Origin: Collinsella sp.
Lineage (GTDB): Bacteria > Actinomycetota > Coriobacteriia > Coriobacteriales > Coriobacteriaceae
Reading direction: 5' to 3'
Length of the DNA stretch: 64,000 nt
Assembly (NCBI GenBank): GCA_018378775.1
Contig: JAGZWV010000002.1
Location: 1 to 64,000 of the forward strand
The position numbers and the translations under genes were made by a program. Below are positions 1 through 7,451 of the stretch, piece by piece (within the stretch, counting starts at the first letter, position 1; every line of letters begins with the position of its first letter). The notes under the pieces were generated by a model, which was not told where the DNA came from, did no database searches, and saw only the letters and a list, made by a program, of their open reading frames with translations.

Positions 1-137
1 TGTTAGCGCCGGGCGATTTTAGCCGCTAATAGTCAAACTATTTTGACCAATCCCGGTCACCGAATAATGGCCACCGTGCCTCCCCGCCGCCACTACGCTG
101 GTGGTGCCAACACGCCGGCGTTAGGAGGACCATTGAG

Positions 138-1445
138 GTGAACGAGAGACACGATGACCTACAGGAGATTATAGACGCGGCGCTCCGGGAGATGGCCGCG
201 GAGGAGGGCGACGGGTTCGACCCGCAGGCATGCAACCTCGCGGAGTTCTGCAGGAGGACGGGGCTCACCCGCTCCCGTGCGAGGACGGTCAGGGCACACG
301 GGTTCAGGGCCCTGCCCCACGGGAACAGCGGGAGGAGGGCCGCGCCGGGCGTGCTTGCCGGCCACACCGGCCTGGTGGACGACCTCCTGCGGAAGGGCGT
401 CACCAACTCGCAGGTGATATTCGAGCGGCTGCTCGGCCAGGGCTACGCCGGCGGCCTCACCACGGTGAAGACCTATATCGCCGCGCACCGGGACCTCGTG
501 CCCGCGAAGAGGCGGCAGGTGGCCCCGCAGGGCTGCCGCGGGCAGCGCTTCAGGACGGCGCCCGGAGAGGCCTACCAGATGGACTGGGGCTTCGTCGCGG
601 TCGAGCGCCCCGGCGGCGAGCGGGCGCGGATCGCCTGCTTCGCCATGGTCTGCCACCATTGCGGGAGCGCCCACGTCGAGTTCTTCCCGAACGCGCGCCA
701 GGAGAACCTCCTCATCGGGATGCTGCACGCGTTCTCGGCGCTGGGCGTGCCCGCGACCGTGCTCACCGACAACATGAAGAGCGTGGTCGTCCGCCGCGAT
801 GCCGACGGCCGGCCCGTCTGGCAGGCCGACTACGCCGAGTTCATGGGCGTCGTCGGCTTCCGCACCAGGCTGTGCAGGCCGCGCCACCCCTATACGAAGG
901 GCAAGGTGGAGAGGCTCGTCCGCTTCGTGAAGGGGAACTTCCTCGCGGGAAGGTCCTTCACCGACCTTGACGCCCTCAACCGGGAGGCCGCCCTCTGGTG
1001 CGCCAAGCAGGGAGGCCGTTGGCGGCGCCCGGCGGCATGCGTCCCGATGCGCGAGCACGAGGCGGCGTGCTCGGCGAACACCAGGCCGCTCGAGGTCACG
1101 GCCGAGGTCGAGCGGTACCTGTGCCCGCGCCGGAAGATCTCCTTCGACGGCTTCGTGAGCTTCGAGGGGCACCGCTACGGCGTGCCCTACTGGTACGGCC
1201 GCCGCGAGTGCAGGGTGAGCCGGGAGGGGCGCGTGGTGCACATATACAGCGACGACCTCTCCCGCGAGCTCGTCGCCCACGCCGTCGGCGCCGGCGCCGA
1301 CAGCTGGTGCGAGGGCCAGTGGGAGACATCGCCGGCGCAGCCCGAGGAGCTGCCGACCCAGCCGGTCGGGACCGTGGTCGAGCAGATCGCCCCGCCCCGT
1401 GCGAAGCCCGGTTTCGAGAGGTTCGACTTCGGGAGGGCCGAATGA
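138..1445 (+). CDS. istA: IS21-family transposase IstA
   Basis: This 435-residue protein is the DDE transposase of the surrounding IS21 element. It has an N-terminal helix-turn-helix region (about residues 35-55, FCRRTGLTRSRART), then an rve-type integrase core. The likely catalytic residues are D near 149 in YQMDWGF, D near 211 in VLTDNMKS and E near 258 in YTKGKVERLV. The C-terminal part (HRYGVPYWYGRRECRV) matches the Mu-transposase-like beta domain of IstA. The start is GTG, with AGGAGG nine bases upstream. The stop overlaps the istB start (ATGA), the usual IS21 translational coupling. The frame is intact, so the element may be active. Confidence 0.92.
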   Translation: MNERHDDLQEIIDAALREMAAEEGDGFDPQACNLAEFCRRTGLTRSRARTVRAHGFRALPHGNSGRRAAPGVLAGHTGLVDDLLRKGVTNSQVIFERLLGQGYAGGLTTVKTYIAAHRDLVPAKRRQVAPQGCRGQRFRTAPGEAYQMDWGFVAVERPGGERARIACFAMVCHHCGSAHVEFFPNARQENLLIGMLHAFSALGVPATVLTDNMKSVVVRRDADGRPVWQADYAEFMGVVGFRTRLCRPRHPYTKGKVERLVRFVKGNFLAGRSFTDLDALNREAALWCAKQGGRWRRPAACVPMREHEAACSANTRPLEVTAEVERYLCPRRKISFDGFVSFEGHRYGVPYWYGRRECRVSREGRVVHIYSDDLSRELVAHAVGAGADSWCEGQWETSPAQPEELPTQPVGTVVEQIAPPRAKPGFERFDFGRAE

Positions 1446-2269
1446 TGGCGGGCGCGGGGGCGAGCCCCTACGAGCTCGCGAGCGACGCCGCGTCGAGGCT
1501 CGGGATCGCCGTCGGGGCGGAGGAGCTCGCGACCCTCGCCTCGGACCTCGACCTCGGCGACGGGGAGATGGCCGCCGTGGCCGCCACCTTCTCCTACCTT
1601 GCGGAGAAGAGGAGGCTCGCCTCCATCGAGACGCTGCTGAGGCTGAGCAGGCTGCCCAGGCGCGAGCCCAAGACCTTCGAGGGCTTCGACTTCTCCAGGA
1701 TCCAGGGCCGGGACGCGGCCGCGCTGGGCAAGCTCCCGTCGCTGGCCGACCTCTACGCGCACCGCAACGTCGCCTTCGTCGGGCCCGGCGGCATAGGGAA
1801 GACGCACCTCGCGCAGGCCTACGGGCGCGAGTGCTGCATGCGGGGGCTCAAGACCTACTACATCAAGGCGACCGAGCTCAGGGACAGGTTCCAGAAGGCC
1901 GTCCAGCGGGGAAACACCTCGCGGGTCGTCTCCTCGCTCGTCAAGCCGTCGTGCCTCATCGTGGACGAGGTGGGGAGATGCGTCTACGACAGGCCGTGCA
2001 CCGACCTGTTCTTCGATGTCGTCGACAGGCGCTACGAGAAGGAGGGGCCGAACGCGATGGTCCTTACGAGTAACATCGCCCCGAGCGGGTGGGATGAGTT
2101 CTTCACGGGCGACGACACGCTCCTCTGCGCCCTCGACAGGCTGTTCGACAAGGCGTCGGTGTTCGTGATGCGGGGCCCGAGCTACCGCGGCAGGGGGCTC
2201 GACACCTACTCGGTGGAGGCCGTCCCCCAGGCGGTGAAGGTGAGGGGGATCCAGCCCGAGGGGATGTAG
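1442..2269 (+). CDS. istB: IS21-family transposition helper ATPase IstB
   Basis: This 275-residue AAA+ ATPase assists IstA in target selection. The Walker A motif GPGGIGKT is at about residues 114-121 and the Walker B motif CLIVDEVG at about 173-180. The segment VLTSNIAPSGWDEFF is the sensor region typical of IstB. The ATG start overlaps the istA stop. The protein is a little longer than many IstB proteins because of an extended C-terminus (SYRGRGLDTYSVEAV). Long frames open upstream of position 1442 in this phase, but they lie over istA and are not used. No frameshift is visible. Confidence 0.9.
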   Translation: MMAGAGASPYELASDAASRLGIAVGAEELATLASDLDLGDGEMAAVAATFSYLAEKRRLASIETLLRLSRLPRREPKTFEGFDFSRIQGRDAAALGKLPSLADLYAHRNVAFVGPGGIGKTHLAQAYGRECCMRGLKTYYIKATELRDRFQKAVQRGNTSRVVSSLVKPSCLIVDEVGRCVYDRPCTDLFFDVVDRRYEKEGPNAMVLTSNIAPSGWDEFFTGDDTLLCALDRLFDKASVFVMRGPSYRGRGLDTYSVEAVPQAVKVRGIQPEGM

Positions 2270-2376
2270 GGAAGCGATAGGAAAGTCATAGATGCGGGCG
2301 TGTTGGCTAAAATGGGTCGGCCGGGATTGGTCAATCTCGGCCGACTATATTTGGCTAAATTATTCCGACGCTAACA

Positions 2377-2811
2377 TCCAAGGGCTACGGGCAAGCCCTC
2401 AAGCGCGGCCTCTCCCGCCAGGAGCTCTGCACCTGCGTCACCATCGATATCCACAAGAACCCCGTCGCGGTCGTCTGCGGCCACGGGAAGCCCAGTTCGG
2501 CGCGCGTGAGGGATGCCATGGGCGGCAGGATAGCGCCGGGATCGCTACTGATTCACGACCTCGAATGGGCCCACGTCGTGTCCCGCCGCTCGACGCGGGA
2601 CGGCGCGAGGCCCCTCTTCCAGGTCTTCGCCGACGCCTACGAGAGGCAGTCGGCGGTGATCACCACGAACCTGGAGTTCAGCAGGTGGGGATCGGCATTC
2701 GGCGACGACCAGATGTCCGCCGTCATAGACTGCATCGTCCACCACGGAAGGCTCGTCCAGTTCCGCAGGGAATCCTGCAACGTGCGTCACGCCCTCATGC
2801 AGGAGGGGTAA
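2377..2811 (+). pseudogene. Chimeric transposase remnant (IS1595-like joined to IstB tail)
   Basis: Read in one frame from 2377, the DNA encodes GYGQALKRGLSRQELC, then KPSSARVRDAMGG and SLLIHDLEWAHVV, which resemble the ISXO2-like domain of IS1595-family transposases. From about 2590 the same frame continues as GARPLFQVFADAYERQ and TTNLEFSRWG up to HHGRLVQFRRESCNVRHALM, which is the C-terminal part of an IstB ATPase. Neither half is complete, and the 5' end is cut by the IS21 element. A frame from the internal ATG at 2506 is open to the stop at 2809-2811, so a 101-residue fusion could be translated, but function is unlikely. The junction position is approximate. Confidence 0.7.
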
Positions 2812-3155
2812 ATGCCTCAAAAAGGGCGCGCACGACCGGAGCGCGCCCAGCTCAAATCCCGATGCTCTTTTTACTCAAATCCTCTTGACGAAACACGCCA
2901 GATTCCCGGCGTCAGCTACGAGAATACCCGGGCCAATCAACGGCAGCACCCGATCAGCATTAAGAATATTGGAAGAAGCGAGGGATCGCTCGCATCAATC
3001 CTGATCTAGAAGAGACAGTGAATACTGACTCATCCATCCGCAACCGGCGTCATGGCCGTATCGAAATAATCGCCATCCAATCGAAACGAAATTCATATCT
3101 CAATGCTAAGTTTGACCACAAAGACTATGAACCAAACGGAAGTTTAAAGCGAAAG
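2812..3155. other. Intergenic stretch without a recognisable gene
   Basis: The stretch begins with a hairpin (GGGCGCGC at 2823-2830, GCGCGCCC at about 2840-2847). On the minus strand it is followed by a short T-run, so it could be an old minus-strand terminator. After about 2860 the base composition shifts abruptly to AT-rich, marking the edge of the segment that holds the next gene. No RNA or coding signal was recognised in the rest. Confidence 0.4.
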
Positions 3156-4556
3156 CTATACGCGCGAAGAATTATTATCAATGACCTCTTCGGCAACACA
3201 TTTAACTAAAGGAATCTCATAGGAAAGTGCGCGATCGTGCTTAAAAGGAATAAACGCACCGAAAGTTTGTTTTTTACTGTGAACAATCGCATTTCTTACT
3301 TTATAAATTCGGGAAGCTATTAATCCAGCTACATTATCGGATTCCCAATCTATAACTGGAGCATCAGATTCAAATTCAACCCCATTGCTCGAATACCACA
3401 CAGACCAATCGAAACGATAGCGACGTAGGGATTTCATTAGCCGAGGCACATGGACACACGACTCAACCAAGTATTCAAGCTCACGTTTTTCATTTCCAAA
3501 ACCAAGTTCGCTCTTATGGGATATTTCTTTTTCTAACTTACTAACAATCGAATACAGATGCTGATCGTTGTATGCAAATTCAACCGACTGGAGCTCGTTT
3601 CTCAACAATTCGGTCGTCATTTTTCGATAGGCGGAATTAAAGTAAAATTCAATCGAATGATAGAAGGACAAAAACTGCAAATATGGGCTTCTCGAAGACA
3701 CGCCAAGACAAAAATGATTAACAGCGCTGTCGTCAAATTTTACATCCGGAACACAATCAATTTCTAACTTCGCAACAGATAGCCTCCCGTAACTTCCTTT
3801 TTCTAAAAACTCATCAAGCGATGAAATTAGCCTCAGTGGCCTATCTAAACAAGAGATGTACTTAAATTGGAAGGAAGTTGCTCGTTCACGAAGTTGTTTC
3901 GCTTTTCTAAACCCTTTGGTAGTTATTCGTAAGGAGAGAATACCTGTGATTTCAACAAAAGCAGATGTCCAATCATCAACATTATGAGATACGGTTCTTC
4001 CACCGGTGGTTGAATGCGATCTCAGGCGTCGCAAAAAAGGATTTCTGCCTCTGAAAGTATTGCCGTCAAAACAACCTTCATTTAATAACATTAATATAAT
4101 ACAAAAAATATATGTAACGCTCGCCGGACCCATTCTAAATTCAGCATCTGCATTTACCGATTTACATGAAATTTGATCTGTAAAATGAGTTGCATATAAT
4201 CCGGATATATCGACCATGCACTCATAGTTCTTACCATTTGAAAACCATTCCATACCATGAAAATCACCAATGGCCTCAACCGCTTTATCATATTCGTGTT
4301 TCAAGTCGTCGTCATTTATAATAATTGTCTTCTCAAAATCCGAAATCTCGGGGTCAAACTCTTCTTCAATTCGATAACTGAGATTTAAATGACATGTCAA
4401 ATCATCACTGGCGTTATTTGGAGAGCTCTTGATTCCCATGATGGAGCAAAATACTTCTTTGAAAGAAACGTAATCGACAATATCCATAAGATACCTCTTA
4501 ACACTTATATGACACTTGTTCTCAATACTATATCTGTCAACAATTTTTAATGCCAT
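3156..4556 (-). CDS. Uncharacterised protein with HEPN-type RX4H motif, AT-rich
   Basis: This 466-residue protein matches no family I can name. Near the C-terminus (about residues 421-426) it carries RNAIVH, an R-X4-H motif inside a predicted helix (IASRIYKVRNAIVHSKK). This is the form seen in HEPN ribonuclease domains such as Apea/abortive-infection proteins. The rest is mixed, with charged helical segments (LRNELQSVEFAYNDQ) and no signal peptide or clear membrane segment. The start ATG follows AAGGA with four bases spacing. Base use is strikingly AT-rich compared with everything around it, and transposase remnants lie on both sides, so horizontal acquisition is likely. A phage-defence role is conceivable but rests only on the motif and context. 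Confidence 0.6.
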   Translation of the reverse strand: MALKIVDRYSIENKCHISVKRYLMDIVDYVSFKEVFCSIMGIKSSPNNASDDLTCHLNLSYRIEEEFDPEISDFEKTIIINDDDLKHEYDKAVEAIGDFHGMEWFSNGKNYECMVDISGLYATHFTDQISCKSVNADAEFRMGPASVTYIFCIILMLLNEGCFDGNTFRGRNPFLRRLRSHSTTGGRTVSHNVDDWTSAFVEITGILSLRITTKGFRKAKQLRERATSFQFKYISCLDRPLRLISSLDEFLEKGSYGRLSVAKLEIDCVPDVKFDDSAVNHFCLGVSSRSPYLQFLSFYHSIEFYFNSAYRKMTTELLRNELQSVEFAYNDQHLYSIVSKLEKEISHKSELGFGNEKRELEYLVESCVHVPRLMKSLRRYRFDWSVWYSSNGVEFESDAPVIDWESDNVAGLIASRIYKVRNAIVHSKKQTFGAFIPFKHDRALSYEIPLVKCVAEEVIDNNSSRV

Positions 4557-5023
4557 GAATCCTTCTTTTTTGTTTGAGGGAGGAGGTGGTCAATTTGGAG
4601 ATATTCATTTCCAAACTAATGTACCATCGCGTGGAGTCGACAGCATTTCCACCAAAGGCGTGATGGGTTTCGTTTGCCGCGAAAATAAGTAAACAGGCGC
4701 TCTTAGGAGCGTGGCCCCTACTTCCTCTCAAGGAGAAAACATAATAATTGGGACGATTCACAGTCGACAGGCAACTAAGCCGCATCACAATTTGGGGGCA
4801 CGCATAGGAGTCACCGATATTCTCAAACTAAATATTGCATCGATACCTAAGCAGATGAAGTAAATGATCGACTATCGAAAGCAATATACTCCTAGAGTCG
4901 GAGCTATGCCCAAATACTTGGCTGGACAAGGCGAAATACCGGTATCAACGGAACTCAAGTTGAGTATTTGCTCGCTTGAGCACTGCTGAATATCGCGAAA
5001 CAGCACCGCCGATATCGCGCCTG
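4557..5023. other. Intergenic AT-rich stretch
   Basis: The upstream region of the RX4H-motif gene. A short frame on the minus strand (4537-4788) overlaps that gene's start, has no family resemblance and is not accepted as coding. AT-richness makes a promoter for the minus-strand gene likely here, but no hexamer pair stands out. Confidence 0.3.
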
Positions 5024-5058
5024 GGCACCGGGGCCGACACTGGCCCCGGTGCCTTTTT
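5024..5058 (+). terminator. Strong rho-independent terminator
   Basis: A perfect 12-bp stem (GGCACCGGGGCC at 5024-5035, GGCCCCGGTGCC at 5042-5053) with a six-base loop is followed by TTTTT. It points in the plus direction, although no intact plus-strand gene precedes it, so it is probably left from a lost gene or IS end. Confidence 0.8.
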
Positions 5059-5070
5059 ATCGCTACCGGT

Positions 5071-5367
5071 CTATCCGCGGCGCTGCCGCATGTTGGCCTC
5101 GCCCATGTCGAACCAGACCGCGCTGTGCACGATCCTGTCCACAATCGCGTCCGCGTGTACCCCGCCGCCGAGCCTCGGGTGCCAGTCCTTCTTCTTGAAC
5201 TGGGTGCAGAAGACGGTCGAGGCCGTGCCGCACCTCAGCTCAATCAGCTCCAGCAGCATCGACCTGAACTCAGTGTCCGGCTTGTCCAGAAGCCACTCGT
5301 CGACCACGAGCAGGCCGAACGCGCCGTACTTGCGGACGAGCTTGCGCTCGACACCCGGTCGGATTAG
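5071..5367 (-). pseudogene. C-terminal fragment of an IS21-family IstB
   Basis: Read on the minus strand from about 5367 to the stop TAG at 5071, the frame gives ERKLVRKYGAFGLLVVDEW, then LLDKPDTEFRSMLLELIELR and KKDWHPRLGGGVHADAIVDR. This is the Walker B region and C-terminal half of an IstB helper ATPase. The N-terminal half with Walker A is missing. It differs clearly from the intact IstB at 1442-2269, so it comes from another IS21 subgroup. Together with the fusion remnant at 2377-2811 it brackets the AT-rich segment. Confidence 0.8.
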
Positions 5368-5389
5368 CCTCCCCCACTGGCGCCTCAGT

Positions 5390-6135
5390 ATCCGTTGAAT
5401 CGATCCAAACCACCATACTGGTCATGGACGTGTCCGTATCGGGCATACGCGTCTCGACCACAGCGTTTTGCCCCACAAGCGCTACCACCGGGGTTCCTTC
5501 GGCGCCAATAGTCTCGCCCACATAGCCGATCAGCTCCAAATGATCAGCATCGAGCAAAGCCCGGCCAGCACCCGAGACGACCGGCCATGACGGTAGCGAT
5601 GTCCATAAACAGGCTTTCCGCGCGAGCGACATAAGAAGGCCCGCCCTGCAAAACGTATAGATAGGCCATAGCAACAAGCAAAATATAACGACGACGATGG
5701 TTTAACAAGACAACAGATATGACCGTTCCGATCCTCAATACGAACCAATAAGCCACATGGGAGAATGCGAAATTCACTGTTGACAAGTCTACATACCAGC
5801 TAATATAGCAAATAAGAACGCAAATTATAATAAAATCCACTAGCAGCCCGTCGATGGGAATCCAAAAGAGCGGCACATAACGCAGGAATCCAAAGACAGA
5901 GACAAGAAAAACTATTAGATACAGATGTAGCTTCTGGTCCAACGCATGCAAAGCCGGAAGTATAAAGGGCAGCAAAAATACAAGCCTTCGATTGAAGCTA
6001 TCTGTTAAACAGCCTTGTTTATGGAGTATTCGACTTTCCCCGCAACAAACCAGATTGTTATGGCAGCAAAGCAGCCGACCGTAGTTCTTCCAATTGGATA
6101 GAAAAAGATATTGTAGAAAAAACTAATAATACCTC
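5390..6135 (-). pseudogene. Decayed polytopic membrane protein pieces
   Basis: Three minus-strand pieces look like parts of integral membrane protein genes. The piece at about 6014-6135 reads FFYNIFFYPIGRTTVGC, continuing to a stop after SINKAV. The piece at 5544 to about 6010 is a run of hydrophobic helices (LHLYLIVFLVSVFGFL, LLVDFIIICVLICYISWYV). After a phase change near 5570-5590 the frame continues as ALLDADHLELIGYVGETIG and then VVALVGQNAVV to about 5390, where the IstB fragment begins. Next to a glycosyltransferase cluster, a polysaccharide polymerase or lipid-linked glycosyltransferase is a plausible ancestor. The family is not recognised and intact translation is unlikely. Confidence 0.4.
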
Positions 6136-6138
6136 GAC

Positions 6139-7242
6139 CTAGAACCGTTCGAGAATTTCCTCGGCATTATCTCGCAGATAAATATCTAGATCCGGCACGG
6201 CAAACTGCACGTAGCCCCTCTGTGGTGCCTGAATAACCTCTCTTTGTAGCAATTTGGCCCTAATAGAGCTGATCTCATTGGTCTTTTTACCCATGCGCCT
6301 AGCAATCTCGGCTGATTTGGACTGTTGTTTATCCTCGCACATGGCCAAAAGGTATTTGATATCGTTGAGCCCCAGTCCAGAAATCGCGGGCTCGTGAACA
6401 ACATCGTGAAAACGAGCCTCTGCCAGCGCAATGCCTTCAGTGACGTCGCGCTCGCTCACAATGGCACTTTTGGCACGATGCAAGTTGGCGCGCTGCCAAA
6501 TGGAATAACCGACCAGTTGCACCAGATAGGCATAGCCCTTAGTGGCCTTAGCGGCTCTCGACAGGAGATTGTCCTCTATGGTCAAGCCAGTCGCGACAAA
6601 GCTATCGCCCATAGAGAGCGCTACCTCCACCTGGTTGATAGGCGCCAGATCTTCGGGGAGGGCACGACGCAAGAACGTAAGCGCCTTGCCGTTAATAAGA
6701 TCCATAACACCGGCGGGTAAACCGGCAAAGGCAAGTGCGATATCTACTCTTTCCCCTATCAAAAGCTGAACCGTAGACGCAATGGCACGCATATCGTCAA
6801 TCGGGGCGTCCTGAACTTCATCGATGGCAATAAAAAGACCCTTGGATGATTTCGCTGCCGAACTCAGCAACTTTCTAAGGCTCGACTCTTTGGGCACAAC
6901 GTCGACTTTCGCGGAAACAAAGCCGGCGTTTACGCCGACCGAAGCATTGGTCGCAAGGGAAGGATCAGCAACCTGATCCCTCAAGTCCAGCAATAGGTTA
7001 GGGCCAGCAGAGACAATAGCGGTCTTCCATCCAAGCTCTCGAGCACGATCCCTAAGATCGCAGAGCAAAACAGTTTTTCCGGAGCCCCTCGGACCAGCAA
7101 TGCGCATGAGCCTCGCAGGTGCACCAATTCCCGCATTCAAACTCTCGGTAAACTCAAGGGCAATATCATCACGACCAATTATGCGCGGAGGCTCAGCACC
7201 GGCAGTGGGACGAAACGGATTATGGAATGCTGTGGCGCTCAC
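6139..7242 (-). CDS. AAA-family ATPase with C-terminal winged helix (Orc1/Cdc6-like)
   Basis: This 367-residue protein is a STAND/Orc-like ATPase of unknown role. Walker A is GPRGSGKT (about residues 49-56) and Walker B is LFIAIDEVQDAP (about 136-147). The segment IALAFAGLPAGV fits sensor 1. The C-terminal third (LNDIKYLLAMCED to GYVQFAVPDLDIYLRD) resembles a winged helix-turn-helix of the kind found in this ATPase group. Translation starts at GTG with GAAAGG upstream. Codon use is less GC-rich than its neighbours. It sits downstream of the glycosyltransferase operon but is separated from it by about 200 bp and has its own AT-rich upstream region, so it is probably transcribed separately. Targets and partners are unknown. 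Confidence 0.75.
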   Translation of the reverse strand: MSATAFHNPFRPTAGAEPPRIIGRDDIALEFTESLNAGIGAPARLMRIAGPRGSGKTVLLCDLRDRARELGWKTAIVSAGPNLLLDLRDQVADPSLATNASVGVNAGFVSAKVDVVPKESSLRKLLSSAAKSSKGLFIAIDEVQDAPIDDMRAIASTVQLLIGERVDIALAFAGLPAGVMDLINGKALTFLRRALPEDLAPINQVEVALSMGDSFVATGLTIEDNLLSRAAKATKGYAYLVQLVGYSIWQRANLHRAKSAIVSERDVTEGIALAEARFHDVVHEPAISGLGLNDIKYLLAMCEDKQQSKSAEIARRMGKKTNEISSIRAKLLQREVIQAPQRGYVQFAVPDLDIYLRDNAEEILERF

Positions 7243-7451
7243 TTGTTTGCCTTTCTAGGGAATCGATTAACAGCCAATCATCGGTTAAATAATTATCGCA
7301 GACTGTATCGGATAATATCGAGTTATATAAGCCTATATAAACTTATCGCGGAAGTATCGAGCTTTCGTAATTTGTCTAATTTAGTAGTACAACGTTGCTT
7401 TCTTCCAAGCTCATAGCGAAAGAAGGTTAAGGACTTCCTAAAACCATTGCC
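7243..7451. other. AT-rich upstream region of the AAA gene
   Basis: The segment is much richer in A and T than the flanking genes, with TATATAA-like stretches at about 7325-7345. It probably holds the promoter of the minus-strand ATPase gene and the 3' end of the glycosyltransferase transcript. No clear terminator hairpin was seen. Confidence 0.35.

Larger units (their letters stand above)
1..2376 (+). mobile_element. Complete IS21-family insertion sequence
   Basis: The first bases, TGTTAGCGCCGG, and the last bases, CCGACGCTAACA (ending at 2376), form terminal inverted repeats. A second inverted repeat lies inside the ends: GACCAATCCCGGTC at 45-58 and GGCCGGGATTGGTC at 2319-2332. Such multiple terminal repeats are typical transposase-binding sites of IS21 elements. 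Between the ends lie istA and istB, overlapping by four bases. The reading frame of an IS1595-like fragment starts directly at 2377, so the element appears to have inserted into that older remnant. The left target duplication cannot be checked because the window starts at the first base of the element. Confidence 0.9.

Noticed and set aside
4537..4788. Small protein gene upstream of the RX4H-motif gene
   Set aside because: It overlaps the start of the better supported gene, has no family resemblance and no convincing ribosome site.
5270..5677. Single intact 135-codon minus-strand gene
   Set aside because: Its first 36 codons overlap another membrane-like frame in a different phase, and its end reads into the IstB region out of frame, so it is interpreted as part of a decayed gene.
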